From positions 455,562-519,561 of the forward strand of contig JBBRNP010000002.1 of assembly GCA_038230255.1 (NCBI GenBank): 64,000 bases of DNA, in the 5' to 3' direction. A program made the position numbers and the translations under genes. Positions 16,913 to 26,838 of this stretch are shown one piece after another. Source of the stretch: AV40 sp038230255 (GTDB taxonomy: Bacteria; Verrucomicrobiota; Verrucomicrobiia; Chthoniobacterales; UBA10450). Positions within the stretch are counted from its first letter, which is position 1. Each line of letters starts with the position of its first letter. Below the pieces are notes generated by a model. That model was not told the DNA's origin. It saw only the letters and a list, made by a program, of their open reading frames with translations, and did no database searches.

Positions 16913-17935
16913 ATGAGCACTGTTGCTTCAGAAGTCTCCGCTCCGGCCGGCCTGGTTGATTTGGCGTCGGCACGCGTCGGCGGAGTCGCGGTCGTCGCGA
17001 ACGACGAGTTCTTCGCGGAGAAGGAGAATCTCTTGAACCGCGGCCGCGGAGTCTTCATTCCCGATAAGTACACCGATCGCGGTAAGTGGATGGACGGATG
17101 GGAGACCCGTCGCCGCCGGACGCCGGGGAACGATTGGTGTGTCGTTCAATTGGGATTGCGCGGCATCGTCAAGCAGGTCGACATCGACACCAACCATTTC
17201 CTCGGCAATCATCCGCCATTCGCATCACTCGACGCAGTTTGCGTTACGAATAATTTCCCGAATGACGTCGCGGCGGCCGAAAAGATTTCCTGGGCGCCGG
17301 TTCTTGAAAAATCTCCGTTAAATCCGGGATCACAAAATCTCTTTGCGATTGCGAGCGACCAAACATGGACACACGTCCGGTTGAATATCTTTCCCGATGG
17401 GGGCGTAGCGCGGCTTCGAGCTTACGGCGTTGTCGTGCCGGACTGGAGCAAGCTGAAGCCGGGCGAACTTGTCGATCTTGCCGCGGTTAAAAATGGAGGA
17501 GTCGCACTCGTCTGTAGCGACATGTTCTTTAGTTCGATGAATAATCTGATCATGCCGGGTCGCGCCGAAAATATGGGCGACGGCTGGGAAACGAAACGCC
17601 GGCGCGGGCCGGGATATGATTGGATTATTTTGAAGCTTGGGCGGCCTGGTTCGATTCGGAAAGTTGAAGTCGATACCAATCACTTCAAAGGAAACTATCC
17701 CGACATGTGCTCGATCGACGGATGCAGCGCGCCCGACGCTTCGACCGATGCGCTGACTAAAGGAAAAACAGCTTGGAGCGAGATTATTCCCAAAACCAAG
17801 CTGCAAGCCGACAAGCAGCATTACTTCGAGAAGGAAGTCTCGTCGTTGGAGAACTGCACGCACATTCGGTTGAACATTTATCCCGATGGCGGCGTAAGCC
17901 GATTGCGCGTTTGGGGATTGCCTGCGCTAACCTAA
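16913..17935 (+). CDS. alc: Allantoicase
   Basis: 340 aa made of two homologous beta-jelly-roll allantoicase repeats: repeat one around residues 10-165 and repeat two around 185-340, each with DLA...GG.A....D.FF, GWETxRRRxPGxDW and DTNHFxGNxP. It cleaves allantoate to ureidoglycolate and urea. Together with the allantoinase just downstream it completes allantoin breakdown. No ureidoglycolate lyase is recognisable in the window. Confidence 0.93.
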   Translation: MSTVASEVSAPAGLVDLASARVGGVAVVANDEFFAEKENLLNRGRGVFIPDKYTDRGKWMDGWETRRRRTPGNDWCVVQLGLRGIVKQVDIDTNHFLGNHPPFASLDAVCVTNNFPNDVAAAEKISWAPVLEKSPLNPGSQNLFAIASDQTWTHVRLNIFPDGGVARLRAYGVVVPDWSKLKPGELVDLAAVKNGGVALVCSDMFFSSMNNLIMPGRAENMGDGWETKRRRGPGYDWIILKLGRPGSIRKVEVDTNHFKGNYPDMCSIDGCSAPDASTDALTKGKTAWSEIIPKTKLQADKQHYFEKEVSSLENCTHIRLNIYPDGGVSRLRVWGLPALT

Positions 17936-17938
17936 GCG

Positions 17939-19240
17939 ATGAGTGATTTCGATTTGCTCGTTCGGAGCGAGCAAGACATCGGAATTAGCCGGGGAAAAAT
18001 TGTCGCGATCGGCGCGAGTCTGCGCGGCGGCGCCCGCGAAGAAATCGACGCAACCAGGATGTTGATCTTTCCCGGCGTGATCGACGCCCATGTTCATTTC
18101 AACGAACCGGGCAGAACGGATTGGGAAGGATTCGAGACAGGCTCGCGCGCGGCCGTGGCCGGCGGATCGACGACTGTTTTTGAAATGCCGCTCAATGCGC
18201 ATCCACCGACAATCGATGGAGCGAGCTTCGATGCGAAGCGCGGAGCTGCCGAGAAAAGTTCTTTCGTCGATTTCGGATTGTGGGGCGGACTTGTTCCCGG
18301 AAATCTCGATCAGCTCGAAACCTTGCGAGACCGTGGCGTCGTTGGATTGAAGGCATTCATGTGCGACAGCGGCGTCAACGACTTCCCACATGTGAACATG
18401 TCGATCTTGCGAGAAGGGATGAAGCGCGCGGCCGATCTCGATCTTCTCGTGGCAGTGCATGCCGAGTCGCAGGAGCTGACCCAAAAACTGGCGAAGGAAA
18501 AAATCGCGAACGGGCAAACAACTGCGCGCGATTATTTGGATTCACGGCCGATGGAGGCCGAGCTGGATGCGATCAAGCAGGCGCTCGATTTCGCCGCGAA
18601 CACGAATTGCCGTCTGCATATTGTTCACGTCACTTGTGGCAGCGCAGTTGCGATTATCGCTGAAGCTCGCGCAAATGGCGTCGATGTTTCGTGCGAGACT
18701 TGTCCGCATTATCTCGTTTTCACCGATGCTGACATGGAACGGCTCGGCGCGGTGGCGAAATGCGCGCCGCCGCTGCGCCCGGACTCGGAACGCAAACTTT
18801 TGCATGAGCGGCTAAACGACATCACCACGATCGGTTCCGATCATTCGCCATCTCCGTGGTCGATGAAAGATCGGGAGAATTTTTTCGAAGTGTGGGGCGG
18901 CATTTCCGGTTGCCAGCATTTGTTGGCGTTGTTGCTCGACAGTTCGATCCCGCTTGAGCGGATTGTCGATCTTACCAGCCGCCAAGTGGCAAAACGGTTT
19001 CGGTTAAATCAAAAAGGCGAAATCGCGATCGGTAAGGACGCCGACTTTACGATTGTCGATCCTGTAGCTGAAGAAACCGTCACCGCCGATTCGTTACTTT
19101 ATCGGCACCGGCACAGTCCGTATGTCGGCCGTCGATTACGTGGCCGCGTTGTCCGAACAGTTTTGCGCGGACAAACCGTCTATCACGATGGTAAACTCGC
19201 CGGCCAGCCGATCGGACAGTTCTTTCGGCCGACACTGTGA
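17939..19240 (+). CDS. allB: Allantoinase
   Basis: 433 aa, cyclic amidohydrolase with FPGVIDAHVHFNEPGRTDWE (first two His ligands), the carboxylated lysine in GVVGLKAFMCDSGVNDFP, HAESQELT, the HIVHVTCGSA strand and the final Asp in TIGSDHSPSPW. Opens allantoin to allantoate. Three bases separate it from the allantoicase stop, and its stop overlaps the GTG start of the next gene (GTGA), so it is deep in an operon. Confidence 0.93.
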   Translation: MSDFDLLVRSEQDIGISRGKIVAIGASLRGGAREEIDATRMLIFPGVIDAHVHFNEPGRTDWEGFETGSRAAVAGGSTTVFEMPLNAHPPTIDGASFDAKRGAAEKSSFVDFGLWGGLVPGNLDQLETLRDRGVVGLKAFMCDSGVNDFPHVNMSILREGMKRAADLDLLVAVHAESQELTQKLAKEKIANGQTTARDYLDSRPMEAELDAIKQALDFAANTNCRLHIVHVTCGSAVAIIAEARANGVDVSCETCPHYLVFTDADMERLGAVAKCAPPLRPDSERKLLHERLNDITTIGSDHSPSPWSMKDRENFFEVWGGISGCQHLLALLLDSSIPLERIVDLTSRQVAKRFRLNQKGEIAIGKDADFTIVDPVAEETVTADSLLYRHRHSPYVGRRLRGRVVRTVLRGQTVYHDGKLAGQPIGQFFRPTL

Positions 19241-20595
19241 CGCCGCAAACGAGCTTCGATTCCAAAGAAATCGCTTCGATCAACGCGAAGTTGAGCGAAG
19301 CGAACAAGGAATTCATGCACCGATATCCCGGCGAATCGAATCGGCGTCAGGCTGTTCACACCGTTTATGGCGGAGCGCATCTCTTCAAAGTCGATTCGCC
19401 GAAAAAACTCGGCGCAGTTGCGCTTCGTTCGCTGGAAGAATATGCGCCGGACGCCCAGACTCTTGCGCGGGCAATCGGAATGACGGGCGACGGACAATTC
19501 GCGCAGCTGGTTTACGATCGTGTCATTGAGAAGATTCGTCGCGAGCCAGTGGAGGATTTCCGGCTCGATTTCGAGGATGGCTATGGAAACCGCGCTGATG
19601 CGGAAGAAGATGGTCACGCCGCTTCGGCTGCATTGGAAGTCGCCCAGGGTTTAACGACGAAAAGTCTTCCGCCGTTTATCGGAATCCGGATCAAACCATT
19701 AAATGAAGATCTGCGCGCGCGGAGCATGCGGACGCTCGATATCTTCGTGACGACGCTGGCGCGGAAAACGGACGGCAAGCTGCCGGACAATTTCGTGATT
19801 ACGGTGCCGAAAGTTCAAATTCCGGCGCACGTGACCGCGGCGGTTCGATTATTTGAAATTCTCGAACGCAAAAACAAAGTGTCGGCGGGCTCGCTTAAGA
19901 TCGAACTAATGATTGAGACGCCACAGGCGGTCGTCAATCAGCGCGGCGAAAGCACACTCATGTCGCTCGTCGATGCGGCCGAAGGCAGATGCGGGAGCGT
20001 GCATTTTGGCGTCTACGATTACACCGCGTCATGCGGCATCACTGCGGCGTATCAAAGAATGGGCCATCCGGTGTGCGATCTCGCGCGCCAGATGATGCTG
20101 GTCTCGCTCGCCGGCACCGGAATTCATCTTTCCGACGGCGCGACAAACACTTTGCCGGTCGGTCCGCATCGCGCTGCGAAAGATCAGCAGCTCACATCGG
20201 AACAAGAGCGGGAGAATCTGGAAGCAGTCCATCAAGCGTGGCGACTCGGTTTCGAAGATAACCTGCATTCGCTCCGAAACGGATTCTATCAGGGTTGGGA
20301 TTTGCATCCGGCCCAGCTTGTGACCCGTTACGCGGCGGTCTATTCGTTTTTCCTCGAAAGTCTCGACGCCGCTTCCAAGCGCCTCAGCGCATTTGTCGAA
20401 AAAGCGGCGCTCGCTTCTTTGTTTGGCGATGTGTTTGACGATGCCGCGACCGGACAAGGTCTTCTGAATTTCTTTTTGCGCGGGATGGCTTGTGGCGCAA
20501 TTACTGAAAGCGAAGCGCTCGCCACTGGGTTGAGTCTCGATGAGTTAGGTTCGCGCTCGTTTCTAAAGATTTTGCAAGGCCGGCGGAAGCAATGA
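19237..20595 (+). CDS. HpcH/HpaI-citrate-lyase-like aldolase (DUF6986-like) of the purine operon
   Basis: 452 aa, GTG start overlapping allB. It shows a PEP/pyruvate-type TIM-barrel pattern: the acidic metal segment FRLDFEDGYGNRADAEED, KVQIPAHVTAA, the IELMIETPQAVVN strand with a Glu ligand, and a SVHFGVYDYTASCGI loop, as in citrate-lyase beta and malyl-CoA lyase relatives. The reaction is unknown. Position between allantoinase and xanthine dehydrogenase, with overlaps on both sides, argues that it handles a product of ureidoglycolate such as glyoxylate. Its stop overlaps the xdh start (ATGA). Confidence 0.7.
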   Translation: MTPQTSFDSKEIASINAKLSEANKEFMHRYPGESNRRQAVHTVYGGAHLFKVDSPKKLGAVALRSLEEYAPDAQTLARAIGMTGDGQFAQLVYDRVIEKIRREPVEDFRLDFEDGYGNRADAEEDGHAASAALEVAQGLTTKSLPPFIGIRIKPLNEDLRARSMRTLDIFVTTLARKTDGKLPDNFVITVPKVQIPAHVTAAVRLFEILERKNKVSAGSLKIELMIETPQAVVNQRGESTLMSLVDAAEGRCGSVHFGVYDYTASCGITAAYQRMGHPVCDLARQMMLVSLAGTGIHLSDGATNTLPVGPHRAAKDQQLTSEQERENLEAVHQAWRLGFEDNLHSLRNGFYQGWDLHPAQLVTRYAAVYSFFLESLDAASKRLSAFVEKAALASLFGDVFDDAATGQGLLNFFLRGMACGAITESEALATGLSLDELGSRSFLKILQGRRKQ

Positions 20596-23500
20596 GCGAT
20601 CTTCTTGAGTTCCGGCTCAACGGACAGCTGGTCCGGCTCGAATCGGTTTCACCGAACACGACGCTGCTGGAATGGTTGCGCGCGCGGGGCTTGACCGGTT
20701 CAAAGGAAGGTTGCGCGGAAGGCGATTGCGGCGCCTGCTCGGTCGCGATTGTCGATCTTAACACGCGCGGCGAGCGGCGTTATCGCGCGATCAACAGTTG
20801 TCTGGTGCCGGTCGCGCTCATGGCCGGGCGCGACATCGTCACGGTGGAAGGTGTTGCGAACGGGAAATTGCATCCGGTGCAACAGGCGATGGTGGAAAAT
20901 CACGGATCACAGTGCGGTTACTGCACGCCCGGTTTCGTGATGTCGCTCTTCGAAGGCTACTACCGCAAAGATTTGAAGACGTGCGCGCAGCTGGATGAGC
21001 AGCTTGCCGGAAACTTGTGCCGCTGCACCGGCTATCGTCCGATCAATTCCGCCGCCGCCGAGGCATTCGCGCGCAAAATCGACAACGACCGATTCGAAGC
21101 GCCGCTGACGAATGGTCCGCTCAATCTCGGATCGGTGCGTTACGCCCTGGACGGCGAAAAATTTCTGCGCCCAACTTCGATGACCGAATTGTTTTCCTTC
21201 ATCGCCGAATATCCGGAAGCGCGATTGATTGCCGGCGCGACCGAGCTTGGGCTCGATATCTCGAAGCGGTTCCATAAATTTCCAGCGCTCATCTCGGTCG
21301 AGGCCGTTCCTGAGTTGACGCAAATCAGCAACACGGAAAAAGAATGGCGCGTTGGCGGCGCAGCGACCTTGACCGCGATCCAGGAACAACTCAGCGCGGA
21401 ATTTCCAGCGCTCGCCGACATGCTTTACCTTTTCGGCTCACGGCAAATCCGAAACCGCGCGACGATGGGCGGAAATCTTGTGACCGCGTCGCCGATCGGC
21501 GATTCGGCGCCGGTATTGCTCGCGCTCGACGCGAGCGTAGTTCTCGCGTCCGCCGCGAGTGAACGCACAGTGGCGCTGCACGATTTCTTCGTCGGCTATC
21601 GCAAAACCGCACTGGAGCCGGGCGAAGTGCTCAAGACGATCATCATCCCGAGAACGAAGAAACGTCGCACAAAGTTCTACAAAGTGACCAAGCGCCGGGA
21701 GATGGACATCAGCACGGTAGCGGGCTGTTTCACGATCGAGTTGGACGCGAAGAGTGTCGTCAAACATGCGCGGCTTGCCTACGGCGGCGTCGCTCTCACC
21801 CCTGTTCGCGCCCGCAAAACGGAAGAGGCGCTGCTCGGCAAAAAATGGGATTCGGAAACGTTGATGTCGATCTTGCCGGTACTGGAGCGCGAGTTCGAGC
21901 CGATCTCGGACGTGCGCGGAAGCAAATCTTATCGCCAACGGCTGGTTACAAGTTTGTTCGAGAAATTTTTCCACGACGATGACCGCACGGCGGAGGATGT
22001 CCCAATAAAATCTGGGCCGCCGCAAACAAATCGTTCCCTGCCGCACGAGAGCGGGCATAAACATGTGACGGGCGAGGCGATTTACGTCGACGACGCCACC
22101 ATTGGGCAGGAAGTGCTCGAGGTCTGGCCGGTTTGTTCGCCGCACGCGCGCGCCAAAATTCTTGGGCGGGATGTTTCCGCCGCTAAGAAGATGCCCGGTA
22201 TTTCCGCAGTGCTGCTGGCTGAAGATGTCCCGGGATTAAACGACGTCGGCGCAGTGCGCCACGACGAGATTCTGCTCGCGGACAAAGAGATTTCTTATCA
22301 TGGCCAAATCGTCGCCCTGGTTGTGGGCGAAACGCAGGAAGCGTGTCGCGCGGCGGCGGAGAAAGTAGTGGTCGAGTACGAACCGCTGTCGCCCATTTTC
22401 ACAATTCAGGACGCGATCGATCAGAAAAGTTTTCATACCGAGGCGAACCACATCGAGCGCGGAGATTTTGAGCGCGCCTTGGCTGAATCGCCGTGCACGC
22501 TCGAAGGCGAGTTTGCGATGGGCGGTCAGGACCATTTTTATTTGGAAACGCAGGCGGCGTGGGCGGAGCGCGGCGAAGACGGAACAGTTTTCGTTTGTTC
22601 GTCCACGCAACATCCGTCCGAAGTGCAGCACATCGTCGCGCATTTGCTGGCGCTGCCGATGCACAGCGTCGTCGTGCAATGCCCGCGGATGGGCGGCGGC
22701 TTTGGCGGAAAGGAGACGCAGGCAGCGATGCTCGCCGCGCTCGCGTCCCTGGCCGCATCTAAAACCGCGCGGAAAGTGCGCGTCCGGTTCAATCGCGACC
22801 AAGACATGATGATCACCGGGAAACGGCATCCGTTTCTGGCGAAGTTTCGGGTCGGTTACGATCGCGAAGGTTTACTGCGCGCAGCTAAGATCGACATCTA
22901 CTCGAACGGCGGTTGGACGCTCGATCTCTCTCGCGCGGTGACCGACCGGGCGCTCTTCCATCTCGACAACGGGTATTACATTCCGACCGTCCAATTCAAA
23001 GGGTTCGTGGCGAAAACGAATCTCGCCTCGAACACTGCGTTTCGCGGGTTCGGTGGTCCGCAAGGAATGCTGACGATCGAGGAAATCATCGATCGGGTCG
23101 CGCGTGAGCTCGGGCTGCCGCCAGAACTTGTGCGCGCGAGAAATTTGTATCGCGGGAGCGGCGAAACCAACACGACGCCTTACGGCCAGGAAATTGAGAA
23201 CAACCGTTTACAACGGATTTGGCAGGAGCTGACGGAGAAAAGCGAGTTTGCGGCGCGACGCAAAGAGCTGCACAAATGGAATTCGAAAAACCCGCATCGC
23301 AAACGCGGGGTGGCGATCACGCCGGTCAAGTTTGGGATCTCGTTTACCACAATGCATTTGAACCAAGCCGGTGCGCTCATTCTTCTTTATCAAGATGGCA
23401 CCGCGCAAGTAAACCACGGCGGGACGGAGATGGGACAGGGGGTGCATACCAACATCGCCGCGGTCGCGGCGCGCGAACTTGGCCTGTCCATTGATCGCGT

Positions 23501-24344
23501 CCGGGTGATGCCGACGCAAACTGACAAGGTCCCGAATACCTCTGCTACCGCCGCATCGTGCGGGACAGATTTGAACGGCGCCGCCGTCAAGAATGCCTGC
23601 GACACATTGCGCGCCCGGTTGTTGCCGTTCGCGATCGAAATGCTGACCGAGAAAAACGGTCGCTCGACGGCCGAGGAGAAAATCCGATTTTTCGAGAATC
23701 GGTTCTTCGATGTCGATCTTCCGGAGTCGCAGATCAGCTTCGCCGAACTGGTCCAGCGCGCCTATTTCGCGCGCACCAGTCTGAGCGCGACGGGTTACTA
23801 CAAAACACCGCTCATTCACTTCGATCGCGATACGGGGCAGGGGAGACCATTTCATTATTTCGCGGTCGGCGCGGCGGTCTCTGAAGTTGAGATCGATGGG
23901 TTCAGCGGAATGACGCAGGTCACGCGGGTGGACATTCTGCACGATGCCGGCGACGTGATTAACGCCGGGGTGGCGCGCGGCCAGGTCGAGGGCGGATTTG
24001 TTCAGGGAATGGGCTGGCTGACGGCGGAGGAATTGATCTGGGATGCGCAGGGGAAATTGCTCACCCATTCGCCCGACACCTACAAAATTCCCGCGGTGGG
24101 CGATACGCCGAAAATTTTCAACGTCGAGTTTTTGTCGGAGGCGGCACAACCAAACGTCATTCATGGAAGCAAAGCGGTCGGTGAGCCGCCGTTAATGCTC
24201 GCGATCTCCGTCCGCGAAGCGATTCGCGATGCGATTGCCGCCTTCGGTGAGCCGGGCGGACAAGTTGCGCTTCCGTCGCCCGCGACGCCGGAAGCAATTT
24301 TCATGGCGATCGAGCAACGTCGCAGCACATCAAACAATCTGTGA
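20592..24344 (+). CDS. xdh: Single-chain xanthine dehydrogenase (Fe-S, FAD and molybdopterin domains fused)
   Basis: 1250 aa. Residues ~1-165 carry two 2Fe-2S clusters (CAEGDCGACSVAI; QCGYCTPGF and NLCRCTGYRP). Residues ~190-470 form the FAD domain (LIAGATELGLDIS, RQIRNRATMGGNL, SPIGDSAPV). Residues ~490-1250 form the Mo domain (HVTGEAIYVDD, GGGFGGKETQ, NTAFRGFGGPQGM, GTEMGQGVHTN and the catalytic Glu in GSKAVGEPPL). Bacterial enzymes are usually split into XdhA and XdhB; this layout is animal-like in being continuous. It oxidises hypoxanthine to xanthine to urate. Its chaperone XdhC is encoded in the opposite arm. Confidence 0.95.
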   Translation: MSDLLEFRLNGQLVRLESVSPNTTLLEWLRARGLTGSKEGCAEGDCGACSVAIVDLNTRGERRYRAINSCLVPVALMAGRDIVTVEGVANGKLHPVQQAMVENHGSQCGYCTPGFVMSLFEGYYRKDLKTCAQLDEQLAGNLCRCTGYRPINSAAAEAFARKIDNDRFEAPLTNGPLNLGSVRYALDGEKFLRPTSMTELFSFIAEYPEARLIAGATELGLDISKRFHKFPALISVEAVPELTQISNTEKEWRVGGAATLTAIQEQLSAEFPALADMLYLFGSRQIRNRATMGGNLVTASPIGDSAPVLLALDASVVLASAASERTVALHDFFVGYRKTALEPGEVLKTIIIPRTKKRRTKFYKVTKRREMDISTVAGCFTIELDAKSVVKHARLAYGGVALTPVRARKTEEALLGKKWDSETLMSILPVLEREFEPISDVRGSKSYRQRLVTSLFEKFFHDDDRTAEDVPIKSGPPQTNRSLPHESGHKHVTGEAIYVDDATIGQEVLEVWPVCSPHARAKILGRDVSAAKKMPGISAVLLAEDVPGLNDVGAVRHDEILLADKEISYHGQIVALVVGETQEACRAAAEKVVVEYEPLSPIFTIQDAIDQKSFHTEANHIERGDFERALAESPCTLEGEFAMGGQDHFYLETQAAWAERGEDGTVFVCSSTQHPSEVQHIVAHLLALPMHSVVVQCPRMGGGFGGKETQAAMLAALASLAASKTARKVRVRFNRDQDMMITGKRHPFLAKFRVGYDREGLLRAAKIDIYSNGGWTLDLSRAVTDRALFHLDNGYYIPTVQFKGFVAKTNLASNTAFRGFGGPQGMLTIEEIIDRVARELGLPPELVRARNLYRGSGETNTTPYGQEIENNRLQRIWQELTEKSEFAARRKELHKWNSKNPHRKRGVAITPVKFGISFTTMHLNQAGALILLYQDGTAQVNHGGTEMGQGVHTNIAAVAARELGLSIDRVRVMPTQTDKVPNTSATAASCGTDLNGAAVKNACDTLRARLLPFAIEMLTEKNGRSTAEEKIRFFENRFFDVDLPESQISFAELVQRAYFARTSLSATGYYKTPLIHFDRDTGQGRPFHYFAVGAAVSEVEIDGFSGMTQVTRVDILHDAGDVINAGVARGQVEGGFVQGMGWLTAEELIWDAQGKLLTHSPDTYKIPAVGDTPKIFNVEFLSEAAQPNVIHGSKAVGEPPLMLAISVREAIRDAIAAFGEPGGQVALPSPATPEAIFMAIEQRRSTSNNL

Positions 24345-24357
24345 CGGTGCCGGTCGG

Positions 24358-26079
24358 ATGAGAGAGATCGAGCACAAACTCGCGGTCGCGCGCGGCGAGA
24401 AACCCGCGCAAAAACTTTTCAAGAACGCGCAAGTTGTGAATGTATTTAGCGGCGAAGTTCACGCCGCGAACGTGGCAGTGGATGACGGGCGGGTAATCGG
24501 TTTCGGCGATTACGAAGCGAATGAGATTGTCGATCTTGCCGGGGCGTATCTCTCGCCCAGTTTGATCGAAGGACATTTCCACGTTGAAAGCACGATGGTC
24601 ACGATTCCGGAACTGGTGCGCGCGCTCGCGCCGCATGGCACCGGCGCGATGGTGATCGATCCGCACGAATACGCCAACGTTCTCGGCATGGACGGGATTC
24701 GTTACGTGCTCGAATCAAGCAAGAATCTGCCGATCGATTTTTTCATCATGTTGCCGTCGTGCATTCCGGCCACGCATTTGGAAACGGCCGGCGCGCGGTT
24801 CACGGCGGACGATCTGGCATTGATGATCGCCGACGATCGCGTCGCCGGTATTGCCGAGCTGATGAATTATCCCGGTGTTTTTCTGGGAATGGAAAGCGAG
24901 CTCGCGAAAATTGAAGCGGGCAAGGGCAAAGTGATCGACGGTCATGCGCCGGGATTACGCGGAAAAAACCTGAACGCTTACGCGCTGGCCGGGGTTCGCT
25001 CCGATCACGAGAGCACGGAGTTGGAAGAAGCGCGCGAGAAATTGCGGGCCGGAATGCATTTGCTCGTGCGCGAAGGCAGCACCGAGCGCAACCTCGAGCA
25101 CATTATCGCGCTCGTGACTCCGCAGAACGCGGCGAACTGTTCTTTCGCGACCGATGACAAACTTCCCGGCGACCTTGTTGGCGAAGGACACATCGATCAT
25201 TCGATTCGCAAGGCGATCAAGCTCGGCGTCGCGCCGGTGACTGCGATTCAAATGGGTACGATCAACACTGCGCGTTATTATCGGTTGAAAAATCACGGCG
25301 CGATCGCTCCGCGCTTCTGGGCGGACTTCATTGTGGTTGACGACTTGGAGAAATTCGATGTCCGGCAGACTTACAAAAAGGGAAAGCTCGTCGCTGAGAA
25401 CGGCAATTATCTTGAGGCGCGGCATCACAAGATCGAACAGCCGCGCAGCACGATGAACTTGAGCTACCGCGCGCCGGAAGACTTCACTGTGTCGGTCCCG
25501 CATGGCGGGAACGCGAAGAAGATCCGGGTCATCGAGATTGTGCCGCAGCAGATTGTCACGAAGTGCGTAATCGAACCGCCGAAGACCGACAACGGACAGA
25601 TCGTTGCCGACATTGAACGCGACATTCTGAAACTTGTTGTGGTCGAGCGGCATCGCGCCACGGGCAACGTCGGCGTTGGATTTGTTCGCGGCTTTGGACT
25701 GAAACGCGGCGCGCTAGGATCAACGGTGGCGCATGACGCGCACAATGTCGTCGTCGTCGGCACAAACGACGGGGACATTACTGCTGCGATCGAAGCGCTT
25801 GTGAAAATGCGCGGCGGTCAGGTTGCGGTCTCTGACGGAAAAACAATCGCGTCGCTGCCGCTGCCGATTGCCGGTTTGGTTTCCGATCAGCCACTGGAAA
25901 GCGTGATGGAGAAAATCGCGGAGCTAAATGCCGCAGCCGCGACGCTCGGGACGAAACTGGACGCGCCTTTCATGACACTGTCGTTCCTGAGTTTGTCCCC
26001 AATTCCGGAATTAAAGCTGACCGATCAAGGTTTGGTGGACTCGGCGAATCTTAAGCTCACCAGTTTAATCGTCGATTGA
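24358..26079 (+). CDS. ade: Adenine deaminase
   Basis: 573 aa from ATG 24358, 13 nt after the xdh stop; the longer frame from 24229 overlaps xdh and is unlikely. AdeC-type amidohydrolase: LSPSLIEGHFHVESTMV, the MVIDPHEYANVLG metal loop, DGHAPGLRGKNLNAY, SDHESTELEEA and the C-terminal FVRGFGLKRGALGSTVAHDAHN. Converts adenine to hypoxanthine, the substrate of the preceding xanthine dehydrogenase. Last gene of the rightward arm; it converges on guanine deaminase with a 1-nt gap. Confidence 0.92.
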   Translation: MREIEHKLAVARGEKPAQKLFKNAQVVNVFSGEVHAANVAVDDGRVIGFGDYEANEIVDLAGAYLSPSLIEGHFHVESTMVTIPELVRALAPHGTGAMVIDPHEYANVLGMDGIRYVLESSKNLPIDFFIMLPSCIPATHLETAGARFTADDLALMIADDRVAGIAELMNYPGVFLGMESELAKIEAGKGKVIDGHAPGLRGKNLNAYALAGVRSDHESTELEEAREKLRAGMHLLVREGSTERNLEHIIALVTPQNAANCSFATDDKLPGDLVGEGHIDHSIRKAIKLGVAPVTAIQMGTINTARYYRLKNHGAIAPRFWADFIVVDDLEKFDVRQTYKKGKLVAENGNYLEARHHKIEQPRSTMNLSYRAPEDFTVSVPHGGNAKKIRVIEIVPQQIVTKCVIEPPKTDNGQIVADIERDILKLVVVERHRATGNVGVGFVRGFGLKRGALGSTVAHDAHNVVVVGTNDGDITAAIEALVKMRGGQVAVSDGKTIASLPLPIAGLVSDQPLESVMEKIAELNAAAATLGTKLDAPFMTLSFLSLSPIPELKLTDQGLVDSANLKLTSLIVD

Positions 26080-26080
26080 G

Positions 26081-26590
26081 TCAATACATGACTTTGTCAG
26101 GCATCGTTTGCCAGTCCTGAAAGACAGCGCAGGCGCGTTCGCGCGATAATTGGATCATTGGAACGGATCGGGCCGCGATTTCGAGAGGGATCTGCTGGTA
26201 AATAAATTCGTCGTCGAAGCCGATCAGGCCCGCGTCGGACCGGGTGCAGGCGTAAAAGATTCGATCCAGGCGCGCCCAATAAATTGCGGAGAGACACATC
26301 GGACATGGCTCGCAACTGGTGTAGATCTCGCAACCGGCCAGGTCGAAACGCTGAAGCGTTCGACATCCGTCACGAATCGCCATCACTTCAGCGTGCGCAG
26401 TCGGATCGAACAGACGGGTGACTTGGTTCCAGCCGCGGCCGACGATCTTGTCGTGGCAAACGACGACCGCTCCGAACGGGCCGCCGCAGTGATCATGCAC
26501 GCTGGATCGAGCCAACGAAATGGCCTGCTCCATCCAATGCTCGTGAGACGGCGAGTCGGAAGGGGTTACTTGTTGCTGGTCAGGATTCAC
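26081..26590 (-). CDS. guaD: Guanine deaminase (CDA-fold, GuaD type)
   Basis: About 169 aa from GTG 26590; ATG 26533 is the alternative. The open frame continues to 26767 but runs through the tRNA-fMet gene and is spurious there. Zinc site: TAHAEVMAI and SCEPCPMCLSAIYWA, followed by the guanine-deaminase-specific tail AGLIGFDDEFIYQQI, close to Bacillus GuaD and unlike TadA. It turns guanine into xanthine, so together with Ade it feeds purines into the xanthine dehydrogenase pathway. Confidence 0.87.
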   Translation of the reverse strand: MNPDQQQVTPSDSPSHEHWMEQAISLARSSVHDHCGGPFGAVVVCHDKIVGRGWNQVTRLFDPTAHAEVMAIRDGCRTLQRFDLAGCEIYTSCEPCPMCLSAIYWARLDRIFYACTRSDAGLIGFDDEFIYQQIPLEIAARSVPMIQLSRERACAVFQDWQTMPDKVMY

Positions 26591-26693
26591 GAAAGCGAAA
26601 GCGTTCGAAGAAAAACGACGCCACGCAATCAAATTCTCAATCGCGTGTCGCTGTTTAAATTTGCTTCCGGCAATTAGATCCGCATACTTACAA

Positions 26694-26770
<77 letters not shown>

Positions 26771-26838
26771 ATTTACTTGCCGCGCGGAGGCGTCTGCGGA
26801 AATTTCACGCGCTCAATCGGGCGAAAAAGAATTAACGA

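Noticed and set aside
23208..24164. 318-aa minus-strand ORF opposite xanthine dehydrogenase.
   Set aside because: Antisense of the conserved Mo domain with no family features.
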